NCBI GenBank assembly: GCA_023053545.1
Contig: JAKZAN010000002.1
Location: 12,892,790-12,956,789 of the forward strand
Direction: 5' to 3'
DNA from: Lepidurus packardi
Lineage: Eukaryota; Arthropoda; Branchiopoda; Notostraca; Triopsidae
DNA: 64,000 bases
Position numbers and translations under genes: made by a program. Every line of letters starts with the position of its first letter. Within the stretch, counting starts at the first letter, position 1. The notes below the pieces were generated by a model. That model saw only the letters and a list, made by a program, of their open reading frames with translations. It did no database searches and was not told the origin of the DNA. Shown here piece by piece: positions 1 through 9,925 of this stretch.

Positions 1-792
1 GGTTAGTTTTCTCTTTTTTTTCATATAGCTCTATTTCTTTGTTTCTGATCAATTTAATACTCGGCAAGTTTCCAACTACACTTTCGAATTGTAATAATTT
101 TATAGCAGTTTTTAATGTTAATTAAATCTAATATTTTTCTTTAATTCACTTTGACTCGTGATGAAGCTTAGACAGTTGTGCAATATTTTATTTTCTAATA
201 TCCATTAAAGCTAATATTTTCTTTAGTTTTTACTTTTTAAACTTTAGAAGTTTAGGTTGTACTGCAAAAATCATGTAGGGTGGGTTAGAATGTGCAAGAA
301 TCCCCTCTCATATGTGGTTCTTTTTTTTAACATAACTTGATCTGGTAGAGCGGAAGACTTGCCAAAGTATTGGTCTTAATTTTAGTGTCCTGGTTCTATT
401 TATTTTTTTCAGATCGATCTAACACTCGAGAAGATTCCAATTACAAATTGTAGGTATAATAATTCTGTAGCAATTTTTAATGCTAACTAGATCAACAATT
501 TCATTCGTTTTTACTTTTGAAGCTTCGGAAGTTTTGTACAATGCTTCGTTTCGTTCTTTTGATTGATTAAATAAGTAAAATTAAAGTAAGGGTGCAGTAG
601 AGAGTGAAAAACAAATAGTGTATTTAAAATCCGTACAGCACAGGTATTTGCAGTCAGACAGAAAAGCAACCCCGTCGAATCCTGGGAATGCTGCGGACAG
701 TAGAAATGACCAGTTGAGGACTGCCTGGACGAATGATTTCGTTAAGCTCCATTTCTGTAGGCATTGTTGCTTTCTTGGGATTCCAAAGATTC

Positions 793-1029
793 TTAGCTTC
801 GTGCGTGCATATTGAGAACAAGTTGCGGAAAATAGTCAGAAATCCTATCATAATTATCCCGCGGAGGGCACGGAGGATTGTCACGACCCCCACAGTTACG
901 ATTACGATCACTGTCCGAATTACTTGCGGAAGCTACGGCTACCAACAATAGCACCAAGAGGAGGACCTATAGAACAAAATTAGATTCCAAGCTTTCGCTT
1001 CAAGCTTGAAAGTACTTCGTTACCTTCAT
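793..1029 (-). CDS. Family II short secreted peptide, truncated copy
   Basis: Exons are 1029-1024 (ATGAAG, Met-Lys) and 966-793, giving 59 aa. The signal core is VLLLVLLLVAVASA, followed by a S/D/R/N-rich stretch with C-G-G and P-P-C-P-P around residues 26-36. Compared with the intact copy at 10608-10892, a TTA to TAA change ends the reading frame before the family's L-E-P-Q-E-S-N tail, which is still visible downstream at about 792-740. The first mature Cys is Ser here. It is either a shortened active peptide or a recent pseudogene. No function is known; the signal peptide predicts secretion. It sits in the left inverted arm and pairs with the damaged copy at 9317-9589. Confidence 0.6.
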
Positions 1030-1120
1030 TGTTCAAGGAATAGGTGGGCTTCTTGTGTTTGAGGTTTACATGGATGGAAGTTGGAAAATGTTGTGTGATT
1101 CTTAGTTGGATGTGTTGGAG

Positions 1121-1162
1121 CTTTTATACGGGATGGTTCGGTTCGAATGGTCAAAAATCCCC
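1121..1162 (-). promoter_or_regulatory. TATA box plus kB-like site of the 793-1029 gene
   Basis: On the minus strand, TATAAAAG lies at 1128-1121. GGGGATTTTTGACC (1162-1149) starts about 20 bp upstream of it. GGGGATTTTT fits the GGGGATTYYT form I recall as a Relish-type kB motif in flies. The same pair at the same spacing precedes the copies at 9317 and 10608. Confidence 0.55.
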
Positions 1163-2254
1163 GCTCGTATTTAGTTTTTTTTAGTCTGGTAAAGTGGAAA
1201 ACCTTGATTTTTCCTTCTGGTTAATTGTACCAGTCCATTGTTAGTTGTTCTGGTTAATTGTTCCACATCGATCTAATACTCGACAATATTATAATTATAT
1301 TTTATTGTTATACTATTTCTATAGTTATTTCTGACATTTTTCTAATATTTTCTTTCATTCATTTGTACTTTCGAAGCTTCGAAAGTTTGGTACATTTTTT
1401 CACCTAACTAAATCCAATGTTTTTCTTTAATTCTCCTTTAGTTTTGAAGACTCGGAGTTTTGGTAAGTTTTATAGTTGAATTACAATGCTTTGTGTTTAA
1501 TGCTTCATTTTTTAGATTAATTAAATAAGTACAATTAGAGGAACGGTGCAGTAGATAATGATGCAAAAATCTTGTATTTCCGAATCCATATAGCACAGGA
1601 ATTTACAGTCAGAGATGCAAAACATTGTTCAAGTTTTCAACATAAGTTGATCTGGAAGAGTGGAAGACCTTGGATGCCAAGGAAGTCAAGTAGTATGAGC
1701 TAATGAGGTACTATATGAAATTGAATGAAAGTACTGGATGTATTGGGGTAATCCAACTTAGGGCACAGGTAGTACATTTCTGAATTCAACCCATATCTAA
1801 TAGAACAAACATTTGCAGTAAATCTTATAAAGTGTATATAAGATTAAAATTTCAATATTCTACACCTTTATTTTTTTTGCTCGAAATCTTAAGAAAATCT
1901 AGTAAATTCGTCGTTGCCAAGATTGAATGACAGAAGTTTTATTGTAAATAATTGTGGAATGGGAAAATTGGGATGAAATTTCACTTTACAAAATAGTAGC
2001 AATACTTAGAGCTTGTGAATAGTGTATTGCGGTTTTTTGATACTATACAATGTGTTAGTGGAACAGATCAAAGGAAGCAGAATTACGAAGCATACTTTGC
2101 AGACAGAAGAGACGTACTAGAGTTAGGAAAACCTAAGAAACAGGAAAGTTTGGAAATTATAATTAGTTCTTCGTCTAATAGATGGCGCTATAGCTTCTTA
2201 CTTGAGAATCCCTTATTGTTGGATCCGCGGTTCATTATTGGTTGAAAGTTCACT
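1163..2254. other. Stretch without a supported gene
   Basis: AT-rich intergenic sequence within the left inverted arm. Around 1555-1640 lies the shared 3' block (aatccatatagcacagg and neighbours) found near the ends of cuticle and peptide genes elsewhere in the cluster. I see no coding signal. Confidence 0.5.
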
Positions 2255-2508
2255 TTACTTCGGACGACAACACCAAGGGTATTGGCAGGGACAAGCGATC
2301 TCTGAGTCATGGTCCCCTTGGTTGAAGAAGCTGTCCACTCCTTGGAATTCATTGTTGACGTCCCTGGCTTCTCTGTTCAACAAGTCCATTGCGGAAGCAG
2401 CGGCTACCAATACGAAAACCAAGAAGAGTAGGACCTATACAATAACGTATTAAACGTTGTATTAAGCGTTGCTTAAGTTTAAAAGCAAATAGAAACGCTT
2501 ACCTTCAT
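2255..2508 (-). CDS. Family I cysteine-rich short secreted peptide
   Basis: Exons are 2508-2503 (Met-Lys) and 2434-2255, giving 61 aa. Residues 3-17 are the signal core VLLFLVFVLVAAASA. An N-R-E-A-R-D ... F-Q-G-V-D linker follows, then a C-terminal Cys cluster C50-x-C52-x4-C57-C58 just before the stop. The linker is acidic and could be a propeptide (inference). The exon 2 protein is identical to that at 7907-8086 and nearly so to 25970-26152, so this form is kept while intergenic DNA has drifted. The promoter has a palindromic kB-like site. Function is unknown; an antimicrobial or other host-defence role is a guess from the architecture. Confidence 0.75.
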
Positions 2509-2609
2509 TGTTGAGGAAGTGGGGATATTTCGGCCTTTCGCTGAGTGCTGTAGAGGAAGCAGGAAGAAGCTGTTGTGTGTTGTGATGGTTTGGGACCGAG
2601 ATGCGAGGG

Positions 2610-2654
2610 TATTTATACGGGCTGGTTGGATGGGTTGATTTGGGGAAATTCCCC
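2610..2654 (-). promoter_or_regulatory. TATA box and palindromic kB-like site of 2255-2508
   Basis: On the minus strand, TATAAATA is at 2617-2610 and the perfect palindrome GGGGAATTTCCCC at 2654-2642, 24 bp further upstream. The sequence between them (AAATCAACCC and the CCCGTATAAAT context) is also conserved in the other family I genes. Confidence 0.65.
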
Positions 2655-3103
2655 GCACGTCTAACAAGTAACTGCTTACAATACCAGGCTAAAATAATCT
2701 TGGGTTTCCCTAGAATAATTGTTTGTTCATGGAACTGTTTCTAACGTACGTTTCTTAGATTTGCATTGGGCTTTTTGTGTTATGTACATGAAGGCTATCT
2801 AAAATTTCGTTGTTGCCTGGGGTACGCTTCGGTTCATGGGGTACGCTTCCTTCCAATCGGAATGGCGCGTCAACGCAATAATGAAATACGAAGAGTTAGC
2901 CTGTACGGAAGGATTCCACTATACCCGGCAACTCGGATCACAATTGCCGTCTTAGTCTTTAATTTGAACTCGGTGCTTTTTGTTACTGAATGGGATAGTA
3001 CTTTTGTTTTAGCCTATAAAGATATTGTACATTTACAAGAAAATGGTAATAATAACTATAAAACAGAATTCGAAGGCAATTCATTGTTAAATGTTTAAGG
3101 TGT

Positions 3104-4370
3104 TTACAAATAAAACATGATACACGGCATTAGAATTAGAAAGTCACAGTACTACGTTTCAGTATATTTTCTGTAAATCTAAAATTTTTTGGTTTGGCAA
3201 AATTCAGTTTTTATAAGCTGAGTAAAAGTTGAAGGCCTAGATTTCATATTAATTAATTCATGACATGAACGGATTCCAAAAAGAAAAAAAGGATACAAGT
3301 TCCAAGAAAGCAATTGTTCCTGTAGCATTTTGACGTAAGGATCTGGAACATACGTTTCGGGGCAAAAACTGGATCTTACAACCGAACTGTCCCTCTTGGG
3401 GTTTTTCCGATCATACGTTCTTCTCATCATAATAAAACAATATTCGTCCTAACTGCATTAGGTGGGAAAAATAGTGTCCGATTATAAACCGGTTTGGTCT
3501 AATCCAGTATCCTGTTTTGGGCGCTTTGAAGTGGGTGAGGAGGAAGGATTTAGAAATATTTGTCAATTCGAAAATCTGTTGATTTATTGACGAGATTTTC
3601 AAGTATTTCATTTTGGAGTCAAAGACAATTTTGCCGTACATAGATTGTTATAAACCAATCCCGGGCCTTGTGTAAGAATGTAGAAAAGGAAAAGTTTCTG
3701 AAAAGTGCAAGTTGTCACCACAGTCTTGCTGTAGTAAAACCCAATCAAGTCGTCAAACATTCGGAACAAGTTTTCTCGAAAAGTTTGGCAAAAACTTGTT
3801 ACGTCAGATTTGAAAGCAATCTAAATCAAAAGTTTTATTTTTTTAGCAGCTAGTGCACAAGGAAAGGACGTATTTTTTAGGCAGCGTATTTCACATCGTT
3901 GCAAACTTCATTTAGTAGTGTCCTGTTAGTAATGTATTATTCATGTAAAATGTATTATTCATGTATTATTCATGTAGTAAAACTATTCATGGTCCTGCAC
4001 TAGCTGTTAGTATGCTCGAGCTTACGGCCAAAGAAGTATTTCACGGAAATGTGCTGGTTCTAAGAAAAAGTTGTTCAGGAATTCCCCATGCAATCCAAAT
4101 CTTAAGATATGAAAAAAATCTAAGTAGATTTTTTAGTTAATAAGATGGTAAACTGCGGAATAGGAAAATTGAGATGAAATTTCACTTGTAAAACATAAAA
4201 GCAATATGTGAAACTTGTGAATGATACAATTGTATTGCGATTTTTCTATACGACACAATGTGTAATGGAACAGATCAAAGGAAGCGAGAGTGCAAAGCAC
4301 TTTACAGCTAGAATTGCCATAAGATAATTAGGAAATGATGTGATTGTAAGAAAACACGAAACTTTTCAAA
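3104..4370. other. Inverted-repeat spacer, no supported gene
   Basis: 3180-3420 resembles 26880-27070, so it belongs to an older duplicated block. Open frames here (for example 3179-3641 minus) lack homology or splice context. 3950-3985 has a short direct repeat (gtattattcatgta). Confidence 0.45.
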
Positions 4371-4657
4371 TTATTCGGCTATAGTGTGGCATGGTCGCAT
4401 ATTCTTACGGTCGCATATTGGCACAGGCCCAGTTGTATATTTGCAACAAAAATATGGATTGATGCCGCAGCTACAAGGTTTGCCTTGTAACGCCCCTGGG
4501 AATTCATCCTTGAGGTCTTTGGATTGTCCCAAGCTCATTGTGGAAGCAGCGGCTACCAGTACGAAAACCAGGAAGAGTAGGACCTATACCATAACGTACT
4601 AAACATTGTATTAAGTGTTGCTTAAGTTTGTTAGCAAATAGAAACGCTTACCTTCAT
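4371..4657 (-). CDS. Family I six-cysteine secreted peptide
   Basis: Exons are 4657-4652 (Met-Lys) and 4583-4371, giving 72 aa. The signal core is VLLFLVFVLVAAAST. The mature part has six Cys at residues 39, 41, 48, 49, 59 and 67, spaced C-x1-C-x6-C-C-x9-C-x7-C, with the family core C-G-I-N-P-Y-F-C-C. The central adjacent C-C and six-Cys layout look like compact disulfide-rich peptides such as cystine knots or defensin-like folds. That is a pattern comparison, not a homology claim. The promoter has a TATA box and a kB-like site. The relative at 5104-5393 shares all six Cys positions but is broken. Confidence 0.75.
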
Positions 4658-4755
4658 TGTTGAGGAAATAGGAATATTTCTACCTTTTGCTGACTGCTGT
4701 AGAGGAAGCAGGAAGAAACTGTGGTTTGTGATGGTTAGGGAACGAGAGGCGAGGG

Positions 4756-4800
4756 TATTTATACGGGCTGGTTGGATGGGTTGATTTGGGAAAATTCCCC
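4756..4800 (-). promoter_or_regulatory. TATA box and kB-like site of 4371-4657
   Basis: On the minus strand, TATAAATA is at 4763-4756 and GGGGAATTTTCCC at 4800-4788. Order and spacing match the other family I promoters. Confidence 0.6.
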
Positions 4801-5103
4801 GCGTTAGAGCAGTTTCTACTGGTTAAAGTAAAATAAAGAAAAAACTTGACCTCCACCTATACCGCGAACTAAGGTATACGGGAAACTTTTTGAACTTTTA
4901 ACTACATGATGGTCAAAAATCTCATAAATTTGTGGTTGCCAAGATGTAATTTTATAAACTTCATTGTAAATAATTGCAGAATCGGAAAATTGGAATGGAA
5001 TTTCACTGCTAAAACATAATTGCAATATGTGAAACTTGTGAATGATACAATAAGATAATTAGGAAATGATGTGATGGTAAAAAAATACACGAAACTTTTC
5101 AAA

Positions 5104-5393
5104 TTAATCGGCTCTATTGTTGCACGGTCGCTTAGTCATAAAGTCGCATAATTTGAAAGGCCCAGGTTTATAGCTGCAACAATAATAGGGATTGGTGCCG
5201 CAATTACAAGTTTTTTCAAGGTTCTCCCCTTGGAATTCATCATTGAGGTCTCTGGCTTGTCTATTCAAGTTCATTGCGGAAGCAGCGGCTCACAGTACGA
5301 AAACCAAGAAGAGTAGGACCTATACCATAACGTGTTAAACGTTGTATTAAGCGTTGCTTAAGTTTAAAAGCAAATAGAAACCCTTACCTTCAT
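5104..5393 (-). pseudogene. Family I six-cysteine peptide with a stop in the signal peptide
   Basis: Exon 1 is 5393-5388 and exon 2 is 5319-5104. The mature region is open and well kept: six Cys in the same C-x1-C-x6-C-C-x9-C-x7-C spacing as 4371-4657 with core C-G-T-N-P-Y-Y-C-C. Within the signal core, CTG-GTA of the relatives reads CTG-TGA, putting a stop at the tenth codon of exon 2. Splice sites, TATA and kB-like site are intact, so inactivation looks recent, or this is a sequencing error or allele. Downstream in-frame ATGs would lack a signal peptide. Confidence 0.7.
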
Positions 5394-5492
5394 TGTTGAG
5401 GAAATAGAAATTTTCTACCTTTTGCTGACTGCTGTAAAGGAAGCAGGAAGAAGCTGTTGTGTTGTGATGGTTTGGGAACCGAGATGTGACTG

Positions 5493-5537
5493 TATTTATA
5501 CGGGCTAGTTGGATGGATTGATTTGGGAAAATTCCCC
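5493..5537 (-). promoter_or_regulatory. TATA box and kB-like site of 5104-5393
   Basis: On the minus strand, TATAAATA is at 5500-5493 and GGGGAATTTTCCC at 5537-5525. The promoter is kept although the coding exon has a stop. Confidence 0.6.
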
Positions 5538-5826
5538 GCTCTTGTTGCAGTTTCTACTGTTTAAAGTAAATTAAAGGAAAACTTGACTTTCACCTATACC
5601 GCCAACTAAGGTATAAGGGAAAGTTGTTGAACAGTTTGTTGTAGTCTACTAAAGCGACTGCATTAAAAAGGATTCTGCACGAACTGCACGTAAAAAAAAG
5701 AAATAACGGATCGGGTTTTCATAGAGGAATTGCAAGCGGTTATTATTAATAAATAGTGGATTTAAAATTCTTACAGTTCAAGTATTTCCAGTCAGGGAGA
5801 GGTAAGGCATTGTTCAAGTTGTTCTT

Positions 5827-6617
5827 TTAATATTGGGGGGACTTGTAGGAGGGTTGGTAGGCGGGCTTGGCGTAGGTACTGGGAGCATACGCTTGCTTGG
5901 ATTCGCCGGAGTGTTGAACTTCAACAACATAGCCACTGTAGCCATCAACGTAGTACAGTGGAACCTCTCATAACGAGTAATTCGCATAACGAGCAAAAAA
6001 ACATGTGAAAAAATTGCTCCCTTAACGAGCTACATTTCGCATAACGAGTGACGCAGAAAGGGAAGTCACGTAACGTATGAGTCACTTGTGAGCCGGGACT
6101 CATCAGTTTCACATAACAAGCAAGATTCTGGAACGAATTATGCTCGTTAAGAGAGGTTCCACTGTAGTTGACGACCTAAACAGATGACAGATGGATTTAG
6201 TTACTAAATAAAATCAAAGAGGTCGAAGTTGGGGTAAGATAAGTGTCTTAACTGGCGACGACCATCAGGAAGTACGACGTTGTAAGATCCCTTGGTGTTG
6301 TCACCGTTGCGTGTCTTTTGGTGGCCCATGTCTACGTAGTAGTCATCCTTGACTTGCCAGTCGAAGTGGTAGATGGCGGGAGCGTAGGATTCTTTGTAGC
6401 CTTGGCTGGAATACGAGGGCGTGTTGTATTGCTTGTTGTTGTTGTACTGGACGTTGACTGCGGAGGCTGCGGCGACCAAGGTACCTTTTACAAGGGTACC
6501 AAGCGAACCAAGCGACCAAGGTACCAAGAGAACGTTTTCAGGACGCAAAAGCGAAAGTGTTAGTTTACATTTTGTTCCGGTTTCTTTTAATTTAGTCGAT
6601 GGATGGCGTACCTTCAT
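5827..6617 (-). pseudogene. RR-2 cuticle protein pseudogene, interrupted by a MITE
   Basis: Pieces of a cuticle protein of the CPR-A type are visible. The Met-Lys exon is at 6617-6612. The chitin-binding exon (about 6520-6253) contains F-D-W-Q-V-K-D-D and L-P-D-G-R-R-Q. The C-terminal exon holds V-D-G-Y-S-G-Y-V (about 5955-5932) and ends Q-Y-stop at 5829-5827. Faults: the exon 2 acceptor AG reads AC near 6535; the signal region is swollen by repeats of a GGTACCTTGG unit; the donor after R-R-Q reads TT instead of GT; and the last exon is cut by the 209-bp MITE at 5956. Non-functional as a cuticle gene. A long open frame through 6204-6881 is read-through of these parts. Confidence 0.8.
5956..6164. 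mobile_element. MITE, Tc1/mariner or pogo-like, TA target site
   Basis: A 209-bp element with terminal inverted repeats starting CAGTGGAACCTCTC. The two 22-bp ends agree at 21 positions and are flanked by TA at 5954-5955 and 6165-6166. The empty site is preserved in CPR-A2 (cgtagTAgttgac near 21429-21441), so the insertion point in the cuticle exon is certain. Short internal repeats of ataacgag follow each end. There is no coding capacity. Assignment to pogo/Tigger-like elements rests on the TIR style and TA duplication. Confidence 0.85.
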
Positions 6618-6984
6618 GTTTGATAGAGAGCAGTTTGCTCTGCTTTCAGTGCTTACTGGATGAAGCTTAGAAGCTGTTGTGTGATTACTAGGGATCACAC
6701 GTTTAGTATTTATAGTCTGAGTGCCGGATTGATTTGCTGTAGAGTTCAGTAAAGAGAGAAGGGTTTTGGGCGCTGTGTTACTTGTAATTGAGGTACTACT
6801 TTTCAACCGGTAGTTTGTCAACTTTGACACTACACCCATTTCTGTATGAAGTTGTGTCTTTCGCCTACCTGACAGCACCAATGCCCCTGATTACATCACA
6901 TTCCAGTTTAGGAGCTGTTATAAAATCGTTGTACTAAAAAGCTAGTTTTTCTTCATAAATGCTACTGATTGTCTGACAACATCA

Positions 6985-7137
6985 AGGGATCTAACAATGT
7001 TGTACTTCCTGACGGTCGTCGTCAGGTAAAACACTTATCTTACCCCAACTTCGACCTCTTTGATTGTATTTAGTAACTAACTCCATCTGGCATCTGTTTA
7101 GGTCCTCTTGCAATTCCTCCCAATATTAAAAGACAAC
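6985..7137 (+). pseudogene. Cuticle protein exon fragment
   Basis: About 6988-7026 encodes a piece like D-N-I-K-G-S-N-N-V-V-L-P-D-G-R-R-Q followed by a GT donor at 7027. The continuation matches, in inverse orientation, the end of the pseudogene at 6170-6310. A C-terminal scrap with Q-Y-stop follows at 7110-7126. No start or signal exon is present. Confidence 0.6.
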
Positions 7138-7686
7138 TTGAACAATGTTTTGCATCTCTCTGACTGTAAATCCCTGTGCTATATGGTTTCGGAAATACAA
7201 GATTTATTTGATACAAGATTTTATAAAGTTTTATTTCTAAATACCTTAAACATTTAAACAACGAATTGCCTGAATTCTGTTTTATAGTTATTATTACCAT
7301 TTTATGGTAAATGTAAACATCTTTATAGGCTAAAAAAGGTACTATCCCATTCAGTAACAAAAAGCACCGAGTTCAAATTAAAGACTAAGACGGCAATTGT
7401 AATCCGAGTTGCCGAGTGTAGTGGAATCCTCCCGTACAGGCTAACTCTTCGTTTTTTCATTATTGCGTTGACGCGCCATTCCGTTAGGAAGAAAGCGTAC
7501 CCCGTGAACCGAAGCGTACCCCAGGCAACAACGAAATTTTAGATAGCCTTCATGTACATAACACAAAAAGCCCAATGAAAATCTAAGAAACGTACGTTAG
7601 AAACAGTTCCAAGAACAAACAATTATTCTAGGGAAACCCAAGATTATTTTAGCCTGGTATTGTAAGCAGTTACTTGTTAGACGTGC

Positions 7687-7731
7687 GGGGAATTTCCCCA
7701 AATCAACCCATCCAACCAGCCCGTATAAATA
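7687..7731 (+). promoter_or_regulatory. Palindromic kB-like site and TATA box of 7833-8086
   Basis: GGGGAATTTCCCC at 7687-7699 is a perfect palindrome; TATAAATA follows at 7724-7731. Start of transcription is expected about 25-30 bp later, near the conserved CTAACCATCA. Confidence 0.65.
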
Positions 7732-7832
7732 CCCTCGCATCTCGGTCCCTAACCATCATAACACACAATAGCTTCTTCCTGCTTCCTCTACAGCACTCAG
7801 CAAAAGGCCGAAATATCCCTACTTCCTCAACA

Positions 7833-8086
7833 ATGAAGGTAAGCGTTTCTATTTGCTTTTAAACTTAAGCAACGCTTAATACAACGTTTAATACGTTATG
7901 ATATAGGTCCTACTCTTCTTGGTTTTCGTATTGGTAGCCGCTGCTTCCGCAATGGACTTGTTGAACAGAGAAGCCAGGGACGTCAACAATGAATTCCAAG
8001 GAGTGGACAGCTTCTTCAACCAAGGGGACCATGACTCAGAGATCGCTTGTCCCTGCCAATACCCTTGGTGTTGTCGTCCGAAGTAA
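7833..8086 (+). CDS. Family I cysteine-rich short secreted peptide
   Basis: Exons are 7833-7838 (Met-Lys) and 7907-8086, giving 61 aa. The start is the only ATG after the TATA box and before the GTAAGC donor. The protein is identical to that of the minus-strand copy at 2255-2508, ending C-P-C-x4-C-C-R-P-K. Identity across two arms whose non-coding parts differ points to purifying selection or recent arm-to-arm conversion. Predicted secreted; function unknown. Confidence 0.75.
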
Positions 8087-9183
8087 AGTGAACTTTCAAC
8101 CAATAATGAACCGCGGATCCAACGATAAGGGATTCCCAAGTAAGAAGCTATAGACGAATCTATTAGACGAAGAACTCATTATAATTTCCAAACTTTCCTG
8201 TTTCTTAGGTTTTCCTAACTCTAGTACGTCTCTTCTGTCTGCAAAGTATGCTTCGTAATTCTGCTTCCTTTGATCTGTTCCACTAACACATTGAATAGTA
8301 TCAAAAAACCGCAATACGCTATTCACAAGCTCTAAGTATTGCTACTATTTTGTAAAGTGAAATTTCATCCCAATTTTCCCATTCCGCAACTATTTACAAT
8401 AAAACTTCTGTCATTCTATCTTGGCAACGACGAATTTACTAGATTTTCTTAAGATTTCGAAAAAAATAAATAAAAGTGTAGAAGATTGAAATTTTAATCT
8501 TCTATACACTTTATAGGATTTACTGCAAATGTTTGTTCTATTAGATATGGGTTGAATTCAGAAATGTACTACCTGTGCCCTCAGTTGGATTACCCCAATA
8601 CATCCAGTACTTTCATTCAATTTCATATAGTACCTCATTAGCTCATACTACTTGACTTCCTTGGCATCCAAGGTCTTCCACTCTTCCAGATCAACTTATG
8701 TTGAAAACTTGAACAATGTTTTGCATCTCTGACTGTAAATTCCTGTGCTATATGGATTCGGAAATACAAGATTTATTTATCATTATCTACTGCACCGTTC
8801 CTCCAATTTTACTTATTTAATTAATCTAAAAAATGAGGTATTAAACACAAAGCATTGCAATTCAACTATAAAACTTACCAAACCTCCGAAGCTTCAAAAG
8901 TAAAGGAGAATTAAAGAAAAACATTGGATTTAATTACTATTCGGTGAAAAAATGTACCAAACTTTCGAAGCTTCGAAAGTACGAATGAATGAAAGAAAAT
9001 ATTAGAAAAATGTCAGAAATAGCAATAGAAATAGTCTAACAATAAAGTATAATTGTAATATTGTCGAGTATTAGATCGATGTGGAACAATTAACCAGAAC
9101 AACTAACAATGGGCTGGTACAATTAACCAGAAGGAAAAATCAAGATTTTCCACTTTACCAGACTAAAAAAGCTAAATACGAGC
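8087..9183. other. Stretch without a supported gene (right inverted arm)
   Basis: Mirror of 1163-2254. It contains the shared 3' block near 8715-8800 and AT-rich DNA; no coding signal. Confidence 0.5.
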
Positions 9184-9225
9184 GGGGATTTTTGACCATT
9201 CGAACCCAACCATCCTGTATAAAAG
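9184..9225 (+). promoter_or_regulatory. kB-like site and TATA box upstream of 9317-9589
   Basis: GGGGATTTTTGACC at 9184-9197 and TATAAAAG at 9218-9225, the family II promoter arrangement. Confidence 0.55.
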
Positions 9226-9316
9226 TTCCAACACATCCAACTAAGAATCACACAACATTTTCCAACTTCCATCCAAGTAAACCTCAAACCACAGAAGCTC
9301 ACCTATTCCTTGAAAA

Positions 9317-9589
9317 ATGAAGCTAAAGAATTACTTTCAAGCTTGAAGCGAAAGCTTGGAATCTAATTTTGTTTTATAGGTCCTCCTCTTGGTGCTATTG
9401 TTCGTAGCCGTAACTTCCGCGTGTAATTCGGATAGTGATCGTAATCGTAACTGTGGGGGTCGTGACAATCCTCCGTGCCCTCCGCGGGATAATGATAATT
9501 ATCCACGACGTGAACCCCCGTTCTATAAACGAAGCTTAGAATCTTTGGAACCCCAAGAAAGCAACAATGCCTACAGAAATGGAGCTTAA
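9317..9589 (+). pseudogene. Family II peptide gene with lost splice donor
   Basis: Exon 1 ATGAAG is at 9317-9322 and exon 2 at 9380-9589; the acceptor is good and the frame is open to N-A-Y-R-N-G-A-stop. The donor reads CT at 9323-9324 where every relative has GT, so normal splicing of the Met-Lys exon should fail. Unspliced reading stops after nine codons. The exon 2 product would have the signal core, C-N-S-D, P-P-C-P-P, a K-R pair and the S-L-E-P-Q-E-S-N tail. It is probably a pseudogene, unless another donor or an exon 2 start is used. Confidence 0.65.
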
Positions 9590-9787
9590 CGAAATCATTC
9601 GTCCTGGTACTCATCAACTGGTCATTACTAGTGTCCGCAGCATTCCCAGGATTCGACGGGGTTGCTTTTCTCTCTGACTGCAAATACCTGTGCTGTATGG
9701 ATTTTAAATACACTATTTATTTTCACTATCTACTGCACCCTTCGTTTAATTTTACTTATTTAATCAATGAAAAGAACGAAGCGAAGC

Positions 9788-9925
9788 ATTGTACTTCAAA
9801 ACGTACAAACAAAACAAAAACGTACAAACAAACAAACAAAACAAACAAACAAAACAAACAAACAAAACGTACAAACAAACGTACAAAACGTATATTGTAC
9901 TTGTACTTCAAAACGTACAAACTTC
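9788..9925. repeat. Low-complexity AAAC / ACGTACAAAC repeat
   Basis: Runs of acaaac and aacgtacaaac units fill this stretch. They generate several overlapping open frames rich in K, T, Q and N that are artefacts of the repeat. Confidence 0.85.

Larger units (their letters stand above)
1..3103. repeat. Left arm of a large inverted duplication
   Basis: Read as reverse complement, this segment matches 7245-10449 almost throughout, with scattered substitutions and small indels. Base 1 of the window pairs with about 10449 and the match stops near 3103/7245, so the left arm runs off the window edge. It carries one family II and one family I peptide gene, both minus strand; the other arm carries the same two on the plus strand. 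The spacer is about 4.1 kb. Confidence is high for the duplication and moderate for the exact ends. Confidence 0.9.

Noticed and set aside
2766-3098. 110-codon plus-strand open frame in the left inverted arm
   Set aside because: The equivalent stretches in the right arm (7245-7600) and third copy (26460-26800) do not keep the frame, and there is no promoter, splice or homology support.
6204-6881. 225-codon minus-strand open frame
   Set aside because: It joins upstream DNA, intron and the exon of a cuticle pseudogene in one read-through frame; only the chitin-binding part is meaningful.
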